Positions 7,939 to 14,633 of a stretch of DNA of 16,857 nt are shown here, piece after piece. How positions within the stretch are numbered: the first letter of the stretch is position 1; the number at the start of each line of letters is the position of its first letter. A program made the position numbers and the translations under genes. The DNA comes from Methylococcaceae bacterium (lineage in GTDB: Bacteria; Pseudomonadota; Gammaproteobacteria; Methylococcales; Methylomonadaceae), in contig JAUXDP010000031.1 of NCBI GenBank assembly GCA_030618325.1, positions 1-16,857 on the forward strand, read 5' to 3'. A model generated the notes under the pieces. That model saw only the letters and a program-made list of their open reading frames with translations, ran no database searches and had not been told where the DNA came from.

Positions 7939-10287
7939 TTAACGATAATCCTGCAATTTTACTAAGTTATTACTTGAAGAAAGAGAAGTCACAGTATTAA
8001 ATGATGATGTTTCCAATGTCTTGAGGAATTGATCAATAATGGCCCAAGTATCTCCGCTGTTATCTTTTAAAATACCATGATGATCTGCATTAACAATTTT
8101 TAGTTGTTTGTTCTCACTGCCCAGTTTTCCCATAATGGTCGTTGCACTTTCAACGGCTACTACTGGATCTTGATTGGCATGGATGATGAGTGCAGGTATT
8201 TTTACTTGTGGCAAGACGTTATCAAGTGTTTGAATTAGACGCCTTAATTCATACAGGCTTCTGACTGGTGTGTTGCGATAATTGATGTTTGGATGTTCTG
8301 GCACGTTTTCAATAAATGGTTTGACTCCTTCAAAGCTTGAAACCCATTTAACCAACTTATTAGTGCCATGAAGTAACGGTACTAGCATAAAAGATCTATT
8401 GACGAATTTGACGGGTACTGAGATGGCCACCACAGCTTTTATCTCAGGGTGGTTTTTCGCAGCCAAGTTCAAAGTTAAGGCTCCGCCTGAAGAAAAACCA
8501 ATCAAGATGATATTTTTGCAATGCTGCTTTAAGATTTCTGAGCATCGAAATATTGAAGCATACCAGTCTTCCCAGGTTTGATCACGCAATGCATAGGGAG
8601 AAGTGCCATGGCCTTCAAGCCTTGGCCCAAGAACAACGTAGCCCTGTTTACATAGAATTTCTCCATAGTTTCTTAATTCTGCAGGGCGAGCCAATAGCCC
8701 GTGCACCAGAAGAATACCTGTACCATTTGCGGTTTTAGGCTGGAACAAAAATGGTTCGGGATTGCCATTGGCGGTTTCATGTTGATTGATTTCGTTATAG
8801 CGAGGATCGTTATACTTCTTTTGCTCCCAGGCTAAAGAATAATATTCATCATCAAAATGCCAGGAGGACATCTCTTTTAAGCTGATTTTTTGATAGTCGT
8901 TAAGCGCTTTTTTTAATGTATGGATAATCGCTTTAATGGGCTTTGCTTCATTGTTGTATACAGCAATCAAATTTTCCATTCGAATGACATCAAAATCGTG
9001 CTCTTCTGATAATTTAGGTAAGAACTCATAATATGTGTCACTTTCCGATATGAGCTCATTAGTTTTGGCCATGCGGATGAAGTGCTCAAATCGTTCACTA
9101 GTGCCTTCGATGAGTTCGGCGTACTCTTCTGGATTGAGTAAGCTCCGATGCAGATTGACCTGTTGGTCTTTTTGCAAGTATTTGATAGCAATATAAAGCG
9201 TGGTATAAAAGCGATGTTTCTCTATTTTGGATAGTCCTTGATCTAAATAGAGCATAATTAAAGATGAGGCAAGATGGCTTAAGTTGATCGTAACATTGGC
9301 GTATATGTCTTTCATATACTGATCGCGAGTGTCGCCTGCATTTTTTTTGAAATATAACCCCATCATCCTTTGTTTTAAGTTTTTAGGTTGGGTATGCAGT
9401 GAAAATATATCATCCAGCGAAAGATTTTCCGATGACAATAAATCAAGCATATAACGATTCCACCAATGCCAAACATGATAAGGGTCGACAGGTTTACCCA
9501 TCCTGATATCCATATCGGTGTCTTTAAACATGATATTGCCTTCCACTAGCAACTCTTCTGTTTGTCGAAGGCTTAAATTATCGCTGAACATTTGAACACC
9601 TTTTTGCAGAAAGTTTTCAGATGCTCGAATAGGATAGAAGGTGATATTGGCTGGCACAATTAAAGTTGGTTTTAGCGCCGCTGTTAATAGTTGTTCAAGA
9701 CTGTCAAGATTGAGTTGCTCTTTCCAAGTTATTAATAGCTCATAATTTTTATCGCAATAAGCGTTTCTAACGGTCGTTTTAAAGGCTTCAATGCCTTGCG
9801 CTAGAACGGCTGCTCCGGTGTGGTGTTTACGTCTTAACCCGGTTAAACGGGAAAAGATACTGTATTGGCCTTGTTTGTCCAATACTTGTCGGTCTTTGAC
9901 CATCCCGCCTTCCGGAAAAATGAGGATTTTACGGCCACGAAATATTTGCCCGGCTAAAATGGGAAATAGACGAGGGTGGTTGTGAGGGAAAACTCCGACA
10001 TTTTGTAAATATTGGGACAGTAGCGACTCTTCTTTAAAGAATTCACCTGAGGCAATGGCGCAGCAATAAGCGCCGGTTTTTTCGTGGATTAGGAATTGCG
10101 GGATAAAGGTTTCAAAGCGGGAAAAGTGATTAAACAGGAAGATATCACCCTGCTCAATCTGGTCATCGGCATGTAGTTTCATGTTGACACTCAACATGTT
10201 TTTCACTGAGCGAAAAATCTGTACAGACCTATTGTAAATGGTTGTATCTATGTCATACCAATCATTATTATAAGATATTCCTTTCAT
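7939..10287 (-). CDS. PlsC-like acyltransferase fused to alpha/beta hydrolase
   Basis: This 782-residue protein joins two lipid enzymes. The N-terminal part (about 20-270) looks like a lysophospholipid/glycerolipid acyltransferase. It has NHFSRFE at 53-59 as motif I, but with Glu59 where the family has Asp (HX4D). FPEGG follows at 124-128, and a VPANITFYPI segment at 211-220 resembles the fourth motif. Residues about 285-505 are helical and charged, with no domain I recognise. The C-terminal part (about 510-760) is an alpha/beta hydrolase: HG at 529-530 for the oxyanion, nucleophile S599 in GFSSGG, acid D707, and base H736 or H737. No signal peptide or clear membrane helix is seen. It heads the fadA-fadN-fadE operon. 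I infer that it moves or releases acyl groups for beta-oxidation, for example monoacylglycerol or lysolipid turnover. The substrate is not determinable. Confidence 0.85.
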   Translation of the reverse strand: MKGISYNNDWYDIDTTIYNRSVQIFRSVKNMLSVNMKLHADDQIEQGDIFLFNHFSRFETFIPQFLIHEKTGAYCCAIASGEFFKEESLLSQYLQNVGVFPHNHPRLFPILAGQIFRGRKILIFPEGGMVKDRQVLDKQGQYSIFSRLTGLRRKHHTGAAVLAQGIEAFKTTVRNAYCDKNYELLITWKEQLNLDSLEQLLTAALKPTLIVPANITFYPIRASENFLQKGVQMFSDNLSLRQTEELLVEGNIMFKDTDMDIRMGKPVDPYHVWHWWNRYMLDLLSSENLSLDDIFSLHTQPKNLKQRMMGLYFKKNAGDTRDQYMKDIYANVTINLSHLASSLIMLYLDQGLSKIEKHRFYTTLYIAIKYLQKDQQVNLHRSLLNPEEYAELIEGTSERFEHFIRMAKTNELISESDTYYEFLPKLSEEHDFDVIRMENLIAVYNNEAKPIKAIIHTLKKALNDYQKISLKEMSSWHFDDEYYSLAWEQKKYNDPRYNEINQHETANGNPEPFLFQPKTANGTGILLVHGLLARPAELRNYGEILCKQGYVVLGPRLEGHGTSPYALRDQTWEDWYASIFRCSEILKQHCKNIILIGFSSGGALTLNLAAKNHPEIKAVVAISVPVKFVNRSFMLVPLLHGTNKLVKWVSSFEGVKPFIENVPEHPNINYRNTPVRSLYELRRLIQTLDNVLPQVKIPALIIHANQDPVVAVESATTIMGKLGSENKQLKIVNADHHGILKDNSGDTWAIIDQFLKTLETSSFNTVTSLSSSNNLVKLQDYR

Positions 10288-10594
10288 GGTGATTTCTCAC
10301 ATATAGATGACTATAATCAATATCGAGTCGATTAAGTTACCACAAGTTCCCAGGGCTTTGAAATTTGCGAGTTATACAAAGAAAGAGTCACAATAATTTT
10401 AATTGCGCATTGTTTGATGCGTTAGACTTTTAATTACCATTCATTTTCTGGTATAGTTCGGTCTGTAGTTAGCACTCAGGCCGGCTTTAGGAATGTTTTG
10501 GAGTTTGATTTAAGTCCCTTGGACTCGTCAAAGTGTTGAAATGCGAAAGTGGTTATATAGGTGTTTAGATTTTTAATTATTTAAGGAAATAGCA
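10288..10594. promoter_or_regulatory. divergent intergenic region between lipid operon and histone-like gene
   Basis: This 307-base AT-rich gap must hold the promoters of both divergent genes. I see no convincing full sigma-70 pair on either strand. TATAGT on the minus strand, about 20 bases upstream of the 10287 start, is a possible -10 but lacks a good -35. A short palindrome at 10406-10421 (CGCAT, 6-base spacer, ATGCG) could be an operator for the fad operon. It does not match the FadR or PsrA operator patterns I know. No gene is visible here. Confidence 0.35.
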
Positions 10595-11008
10595 ATGGCA
10601 AATATACTTGATCAGCTTCTTACCGTACTCGGATTTAAATCTTCTGGCTCAGGTACTAGTTCTAGCTCAGAAGCGAGTATCGCAACACATACTGATGGAC
10701 TCTCCGGTGTTGGACGATACTTAGTAAAACGATCGGAAGACGGGAAAAAACCAGCCCCAGCAAAAAAAGCAAAGGCTAAGCGTGCTGCACCAGCAAAAAA
10801 GCGTACAACTTCAGCTAGAAAGGCAGCTTCTGGTTCAGCTAGTACTAAAAGATGTCAGGGAGGAACAGCTAAGGGTGATCAATGTAAGCGCACTTCTAAC
10901 TTGAAGACGATACAGCGGACAATTAATGGAAAGAAATATCGGCTTTCTGCCTGCAGTCAACATAATAATGATTCTTTTAAGCCTTATAATGGGTTTATCA
11001 AAGACTAA
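10595..11008 (+). CDS. small basic protein with histone H1-like tract and Cys/His cluster
   Basis: This 137-residue protein has three parts. Residues 1-48 contain a short helix (ILDQLLTVLGF), a Ser/Gly-rich linker and GVGRYLVKRS. Residues 50-85 are a Lys/Ala/Pro tract (PAPAKKAKAK, AAPAKKR) like bacterial histone H1-like tails that bind DNA non-specifically. Residues 86-123 carry C87, C97, C120 and H123 (CxGGTxKGxxC ... CSQH), a probable metal site resembling the short zinc-binding modules annotated as DUF5763. An AAGGAA ribosome site lies about 7 bases before the ATG. It is alone on the plus strand, flanked by a large gap and an inverted-repeat element. DNA or RNA binding is inferred from charge and the zinc-like cluster only; the exact family is not recognised. 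Confidence 0.8.
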   Translation: MANILDQLLTVLGFKSSGSGTSSSSEASIATHTDGLSGVGRYLVKRSEDGKKPAPAKKAKAKRAAPAKKRTTSARKAASGSASTKRCQGGTAKGDQCKRTSNLKTIQRTINGKKYRLSACSQHNNDSFKPYNGFIKD

Positions 11009-11089
11009 TAGCACTATATTTGCCTATGCACTGACTTAAGATACCCTAGGTATCGGGTTATGTATTGGCTTGAAATGAGCCATACTCTT

Positions 11090-11121
11090 CACGTCGCTAT
11101 AAAATAAAACATAGCGGCGTG
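11090..11121. repeat. hairpin after the histone-like gene
   Basis: The bases 11090-11100 and 11111-11121 form an 11-bp stem with one G-T pair around a 10-base A-rich loop. A smaller palindrome (GATACC/GGTATC) lies at 11040-11054. Both follow the histone-like gene, but neither is followed by a T-run on either strand, so neither is a standard intrinsic terminator. They may help end the transcript or protect its 3' end. Confidence 0.45.
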
Positions 11122-11167
11122 ATTGCATTAAACGCTGTTAATCCAAATTTACAATATTTTCTGTTGT

Positions 11168-11329
11168 ATACCTTTCGTGTCCAAGAATACCTCGTTTAGA
11201 GTGCGTCAATTTTTGTGAAGGGCTAGACGCAAAGACGCAGCAATAGCGGGCTATTACAAGTCTTTGCAACGACGCCATTTGCAAAAATAGGTGTGCTATA
11301 AATGGGGTATTCTTGAGCATGAAAGGTAT
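11168..11329. repeat. 162-bp inverted-repeat element (MITE-like)
   Basis: The 30-base ends (11168-11197 and 11300-11329) match as inverted repeats at 25 of 30 positions, with shared core AAGAATACC. Inside lies a second nested structure: GCAAAGAC/GTCTTTGC around AATAGC-GGG-CTATT at about 11229-11267. The whole element could fold into one long cruciform. It encodes no protein of its own; the frames across it on both strands are artefacts of the palindrome. No clear target-site duplication is visible at its ends. It looks like a non-autonomous mobile or extragenic palindromic repeat that landed between the two small genes. Confidence 0.65.
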
Positions 11330-11479
11330 TTATATTGCATCCGTGACCGCGCTAGGCATCCCTTTATTGGCAAAGTTATATTTCTGAGATGCCAACGCTT
11401 TCACATTAAAACACAAGAAAGAACGGAAAATTATCCTATAGTTTTAGTAATAACTTCAGCTGAGCTACTAGAACACATT

Positions 11480-11761
11480 ATGGGAATAGAAGATTATGAT
11501 ACTGAATTATATTTGGTTACGATGTCCGTGCATTTTCTCATAGCCGAATTAATGGATCTAGATATAATGGATATTGAATCCGATAGTTCATTAGAAATAG
11601 ACTTGGGAATGACAGGGAGATTGAGAAAAATCTTCAGTGGTTCAATTAAAGAAATGTTTGATGGTTTTGAGCTTGACTATTTATTCATTAAAACCGTTCA
11701 AGATGTAATTAATCAAGTCATTACTTGTAAATTAAATACAGATTATATGACCTTGCATTAA
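11480..11761 (+). CDS. acyl-carrier-like protein lacking the phosphopantetheine serine (DUF1493-like)
   Basis: From the ATG at 11480 this gives 93 residues with an acyl-carrier-protein pattern. A first helix (VHFLIAELM) is followed by acidic DIESDSSLEIDLGMTG, a second helix (IKEMFDGF) and KTVQDVINQVI at the end. In real carrier proteins the attachment serine is the sixth residue of the DLGxDS motif. Here that position is Gly46 (D41-L-G-M-T-G46), as in the DUF1493 group of ACP-like proteins, so it should not carry a 4'-phosphopantetheine arm. The frame is open upstream to 11291, but that part begins inside the inverted-repeat element and is not ACP-like. The ribosome site before 11480 is weak; a later ATG at 11522 is possible. 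The coding sequence is AT-rich compared with its neighbours. No partner gene is adjacent. Confidence 0.6.
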   Translation: MGIEDYDTELYLVTMSVHFLIAELMDLDIMDIESDSSLEIDLGMTGRLRKIFSGSIKEMFDGFELDYLFIKTVQDVINQVITCKLNTDYMTLH

Positions 11762-11856
11762 GGCCCCATTCGAGCCATTATAAGTTTTGCTGTAAGTAGG
11801 GGGAGCGGTAAAGGCAAGAGACTGTTTAAGGGATGTATTGTGCCACGAAAGGGCCA

Positions 11857-11880
11857 ATAAAAAAGCCCGCTTAGCGGGCC
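11857..11880 (-). terminator. intrinsic terminator for minus-strand transcription
   Basis: The stem GCCCGC (11865-11870) / GCGGGC (11874-11879) has a 3-base loop. Read on the minus strand it is followed at once by TTTTTTATT, a textbook Rho-independent terminator. On the plus strand the T-run comes only about 11 bases later, so it may act weakly for the ACP-like gene as well. The nearest minus-strand gene (bepA) ends about 440 bases upstream, which suggests another transcript stops here. Confidence 0.8.
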
Positions 11881-12046
11881 TAAAGTCTGTTTTTATTATT
11901 CTTTATAAGTAGACTCTCATTTCCAAGCTATTGGGTAGCTTAAATGTAAGAGATAACATTTGTTTTAATTATTATGAGGTCTTTAAAAGACCTTTTCCTC
12001 CACTTTATAGCCGACTGTTAAGTCGAGCTCACTCCTTTAAGCCTCG
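11857..12046 (-). ncRNA. possible structured small RNA (about 190 nt)
   Basis: A candidate promoter at 12052-12079 would start a minus-strand transcript near 12045, ending at the strong terminator at 11857-11880. The transcript contains several hairpins. GTCGAG/CTCGAC (12022-12027 with 12043-12048) has a 15-base loop containing AAAGGAG. A further palindrome lies at 11977-11993, and AAGCTA/TAGCTT at 11925-11941. No open frame of note lies in it. GGA motifs, one in a loop and others in GGAGGA and TTGGAAA, recall CsrA-binding RNAs, but there are few and the match is loose. It does not resemble 6S RNA, tmRNA, RNase P RNA or SRP RNA as I know them. It could instead be the 3' leader of a long bepA transcript. 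Confidence 0.35.
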
Positions 12047-12051
12047 ACCAT

Positions 12052-12079
12052 TCTATATTAAAAAGATTATAATTGTCCA
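12052..12079 (-). promoter_or_regulatory. candidate sigma-70 promoter, minus strand
   Basis: On the minus strand, TGGACA (12074-12079, five of six to TTGACA) lies 16 bases before TATAGA (12052-12057). A second possible -10, TATAAT, sits at 12066-12071 but lacks a good -35. The area is very AT-rich, so chance matches are easy. Its value rests mainly on the terminator found about 190 bases downstream with no gene between. Confidence 0.35.
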
Positions 12080-12080
12080 T

Positions 12081-12320
12081 TAAAAAATGTGTTTTTTGCG
12101 GGTTTTTTAAGAACAAAACCTTGAAGGGACACTATTTTACACCGTTAATGTTTGGATTTATAGCGTGTTAATTTTACCAAAAATAACATCGAGAGTAGGT
12201 GGGTAATGGGATGTGGCTATGTTTTTTCCGCTAAGGGCCGTAAAATAAATCAGGCTAAAACTGTTGCGTGATGGTTGCGAAGTTTACAAGGAATGTTGAG
12301 AAATAAATTGTTCTGCCCCG
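12081..12320. other. non-coding stretch downstream of bepA
   Basis: Together with 11881-12080 this makes about 440 bases without a gene. This part is AT-rich, with short homopolymers and a weak inverted repeat (GGTTTT/AAAACC near 12103-12122). I see no coding frame, tRNA, or clear terminator immediately after bepA. Confidence 0.5.
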
Positions 12321-13772
12321 CTACTGGTTGCGCTTACGCTCTTGCTCTTCTTCGATAAAGTAATTAAGTCGCTCGTCTAAAATAGCTGCCAGATAAAAGT
12401 TCAGCCCCTTTGATTTTTGTGCCAGTTTGATTTGCGTAATAGCTTCTTGTGTCCGGCCTGATGCGTAGTAATATTCTGCCATATAGCGATGTGATTTGGC
12501 TTGCTGTTTTTGTGCTCCATAGGTTTCGGCTAACAAGCGAAAATAATTAGGTTGCCGTTTTTCTTTTAGGCTTAAGCGATCTAAAGCCTGATAAGCTTGT
12601 TTGGCATGCCCAGATTTTAGCAGCGAAGTGATATATTCAAGTTTGACAGCCGAATTTCTGGGAAAGTTTTGTTGTGCTTGACGATATCGTTCCAGTGCCA
12701 CTTTATATTGTCGAGCATCGAGAGCAGTTTTTGCCAATGCCAAAGCATATTGTGGCTGATTGGGGAATTCTTTTACCAGTTGTTGAAAATTTTGTTCTGC
12801 TTGTTTGAATTGTTGTTTCTTTATTGCAATTAGACCAAGGCCGTATCGGGCAACAGCGCGTTGTTCAGGAGTGCCCTGGTTTTTGCGAACGGAAAAAAAA
12901 CGCACAATATCATCATTATTCCCCAGTGTATTGACACGTAATTTTGCCCTGATAAGCAGGTAATCAATTGAATCAGGATACTGTCGATAAGGGAACTTTT
13001 CTGCCCGGCCGCGGGTGTCGGCTATTCTGGATACTGTGACCGGATGGGTACGCAAAAACTCAGGGATTCCTTTGCCATAATAACGGCTTGATTGTTGCAA
13101 TCGTAAAAAAAATTCGGGCATACCACGTGGATCAAAGTCTGATTCAACCAAAGTTTGCATGCCTATCCGGTCAGCTTCTTGTTCATTGCTACGGGTAAAA
13201 TTAATTTGCATCTGAATACTGCCTGCTTGAATGGCAGTTAGGGCAGCCATACCCAGTTCAGCATTTTGCGTGCCCAATAAAATAGCTGCCAGCATTGCCG
13301 CTGCTGTGGGTAGAGAAAGTTGACTGGCTGCTTCGAAAGCACGATATAAATGACGCTGTGTAACATGAGCAATCTCATGAGCCATCACTGAAGCCATTTC
13401 GCTTTCCGAATCTGTAGTTATGATCAGTCCTGAATTGATGCCAATATAGCCACCAGGCCCGGCAAAAGCATTGATTCCCTTATCAATAACAACAAAAAAA
13501 TGAAAGGGTGTCCCTGGCGTATCACTATTGGTGGCTAGTTTTTGGCCGACGGCTTGAATGTACTGTTGGATTTCGGGGTCATTGTTGATTGTTATAGCAG
13601 AGTGAAGTCGGCGGAAAAAAGCATCGCCCAGTTCTTTTTCTTCAATGGGAGAAATTAATGCTCCAGCAGAGTCGCCCATATCCGGAAGTTTTATTTTATC
13701 GGTTTCTAGTGCCTGTATGGGAGAGATAAAAAAAGTGAAGGCTAATACCCACTTAGCATTTTTACATTTCAT
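12321..13772 (-). CDS. bepA: periplasmic M48 metalloprotease BepA with TPR domain
   Basis: This 483-residue protein has the size and architecture of BepA (YfgC), which with the BAM machinery assembles or degrades outer-membrane proteins, notably LptD. A signal peptide occupies about residues 1-22, with cleavage near IQA. The zinc protease domain has HEIAH (H132, E133, H136), the third ligand E197 in NEQEADRIG, and H243 in RTHP, which corresponds to the regulatory fourth ligand His246 of the E. coli enzyme. A membrane-facing hydrophobic loop lies at about 155-190. Residues about 290-470 form TPR helices. The start ATG lacks an obvious ribosome site, yet no better start fits the signal peptide. 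It is divergent from tusD across about 94 bases, so the two promoters are close or overlapping. Confidence 0.93.
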   Translation of the reverse strand: MKCKNAKWVLAFTFFISPIQALETDKIKLPDMGDSAGALISPIEEKELGDAFFRRLHSAITINNDPEIQQYIQAVGQKLATNSDTPGTPFHFFVVIDKGINAFAGPGGYIGINSGLIITTDSESEMASVMAHEIAHVTQRHLYRAFEAASQLSLPTAAAMLAAILLGTQNAELGMAALTAIQAGSIQMQINFTRSNEQEADRIGMQTLVESDFDPRGMPEFFLRLQQSSRYYGKGIPEFLRTHPVTVSRIADTRGRAEKFPYRQYPDSIDYLLIRAKLRVNTLGNNDDIVRFFSVRKNQGTPEQRAVARYGLGLIAIKKQQFKQAEQNFQQLVKEFPNQPQYALALAKTALDARQYKVALERYRQAQQNFPRNSAVKLEYITSLLKSGHAKQAYQALDRLSLKEKRQPNYFRLLAETYGAQKQQAKSHRYMAEYYYASGRTQEAITQIKLAQKSKGLNFYLAAILDERLNYFIEEEQERKRNQ

Positions 13773-13866
13773 GATGGTGGGACGAAAAAACGGTTAATTG
13801 GTTCCAGGATAAAAGATCCGGTATTATGGCACAAATATATCAGTAATAATTTACCTCAATCAGCAA

Positions 13867-14256
13867 ATGAAATTTGCCATTCAAGTTAATGCCAGTCCTT
13901 ATGCTTCTGGGTGTGGGGATACGGCCTATCAATTCATCAAAGCAACCCTTGCAAAAAAACATCAGATATTTAGAGTGTTTTTTTATTTCGATGCTATTTA
14001 TTATGCCTTCCAAACCATGAGTCCTCCTGATGATGAGCAGAATCCTGCGCGGCGGTGGAGTGAGTTGGCCAAAAATTATGATATTGATTTAGTAATCTGT
14101 ATTTCCGCGGCTCAAAGACGGGGGCTATTGTGTGAAGATGAAGCGAAAAGACAAGGTAAACAGGATAATGACCTGGCTGAAGGTTTTCGCATTTCCGGTT
14201 TGGGGCAATTGGTCGAAGCTATGTTGGAAGCGGATCGTTTCATTGTTTTTCGGTGA
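13867..14256 (+). CDS. tusD: sulfurtransferase complex subunit TusD (DsrE family)
   Basis: This 129-residue cytosolic protein matches TusD in length and motifs. In the Tus relay it takes persulfide sulfur from TusA and passes it to TusE, then MnmA, for 2-thiouridine at the tRNA wobble position. The catalytic cysteine is C78 in the segment VICISAAQRRG, the same number as the essential Cys78 of E. coli TusD. The N-terminal strand (KFAIQVNASPYASG) and the DTAYQFIKATL helix are typical. The start is the only ATG that keeps the first strand; the ribosome site is weak. tusC follows 20 bases later. The sulfur-oxidiser homologue DsrE is an alternative name, but no dsr genes are seen. Confidence 0.92.
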   Translation: MKFAIQVNASPYASGCGDTAYQFIKATLAKKHQIFRVFFYFDAIYYAFQTMSPPDDEQNPARRWSELAKNYDIDLVICISAAQRRGLLCEDEAKRQGKQDNDLAEGFRISGLGQLVEAMLEADRFIVFR

Positions 14257-14276
14257 ATTAGGAATATCTGCCTCTA

Positions 14277-14633
14277 ATGCGAAACTTTTTGTTTGTGTTG
14301 AACCAGCCCCCTCATGATGGTTTGTTGGTACAGGAAACACTGGATGTTATTTTAACAGTGGCAGCATTTGACCAGCCGGTCAGTTTGTTATTGTTTGACG
14401 ATGGTGTTTTTCAGATTAAGCAGAATCAGAATCCTAAGCAAGTCGCTTTAAAGGATACCAGTGCTGTATTTAAGGCTTTGGAAATATATGATGTGCACAA
14501 TATCTATGTGGAAGTTGAATCATTGCAGGAGAGAGGTCTCAAACCCGGTGGATTGTGTTTGCCAGCAAAAGAAGTTTATAGAAAAAATATAGGTTCATTG
14601 ATGAAACAATTTCAAATAGTTTATGGAAGTTAA
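14277..14633 (+). CDS. tusC: sulfurtransferase complex subunit TusC (DsrF family)
   Basis: This 118-residue DsrE/F-like protein begins NFLFVLNQPPHDG, then EtlDviLtvAAFDQPVSLLL and DDGVFQI, the usual TusC pattern. TusC is a structural, non-catalytic partner of TusD in the TusBCD heterohexamer. The only cysteine, in GLCLPA near residue 93, is not a known catalytic one. The order tusD-tusC is conserved, but the third gene, tusB, does not follow. Instead the stop TAA is directly followed by the ATG of a lipoprotein gene. Co-transcription with tusD is likely. Confidence 0.9.
   Translation: MRNFLFVLNQPPHDGLLVQETLDVILTVAAFDQPVSLLLFDDGVFQIKQNQNPKQVALKDTSAVFKALEIYDVHNIYVEVESLQERGLKPGGLCLPAKEVYRKNIGSLMKQFQIVYGS

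Noticed and set aside
9791..9985. Plus-strand 64-codon frame within the fusion gene
   Set aside because: Antisense to the conserved acyltransferase motif region, with no start signal.
10406..10421. FadR/PsrA-type operator before the lipid operon
   Set aside because: The short palindrome CGCAT-N6-ATGCG does not match the operator patterns I know for either regulator; kept only as part of the intergenic note.
11138..11320. Minus-strand 60-codon frame across the inverted-repeat element
   Set aside because: It is explained by the palindrome; both strands encode similar ends and no known protein is seen.
11291..11479. Upstream extension of the ACP-like frame (63 residues)
   Set aside because: It starts inside the inverted-repeat element, has no ACP similarity and no ribosome site; open by chance.
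11857..12046. Reading the candidate RNA as 6S, tmRNA, RNase P or SRP RNA
   Set aside because: None of the conserved sequence blocks or end-pairing of these RNAs is visible.
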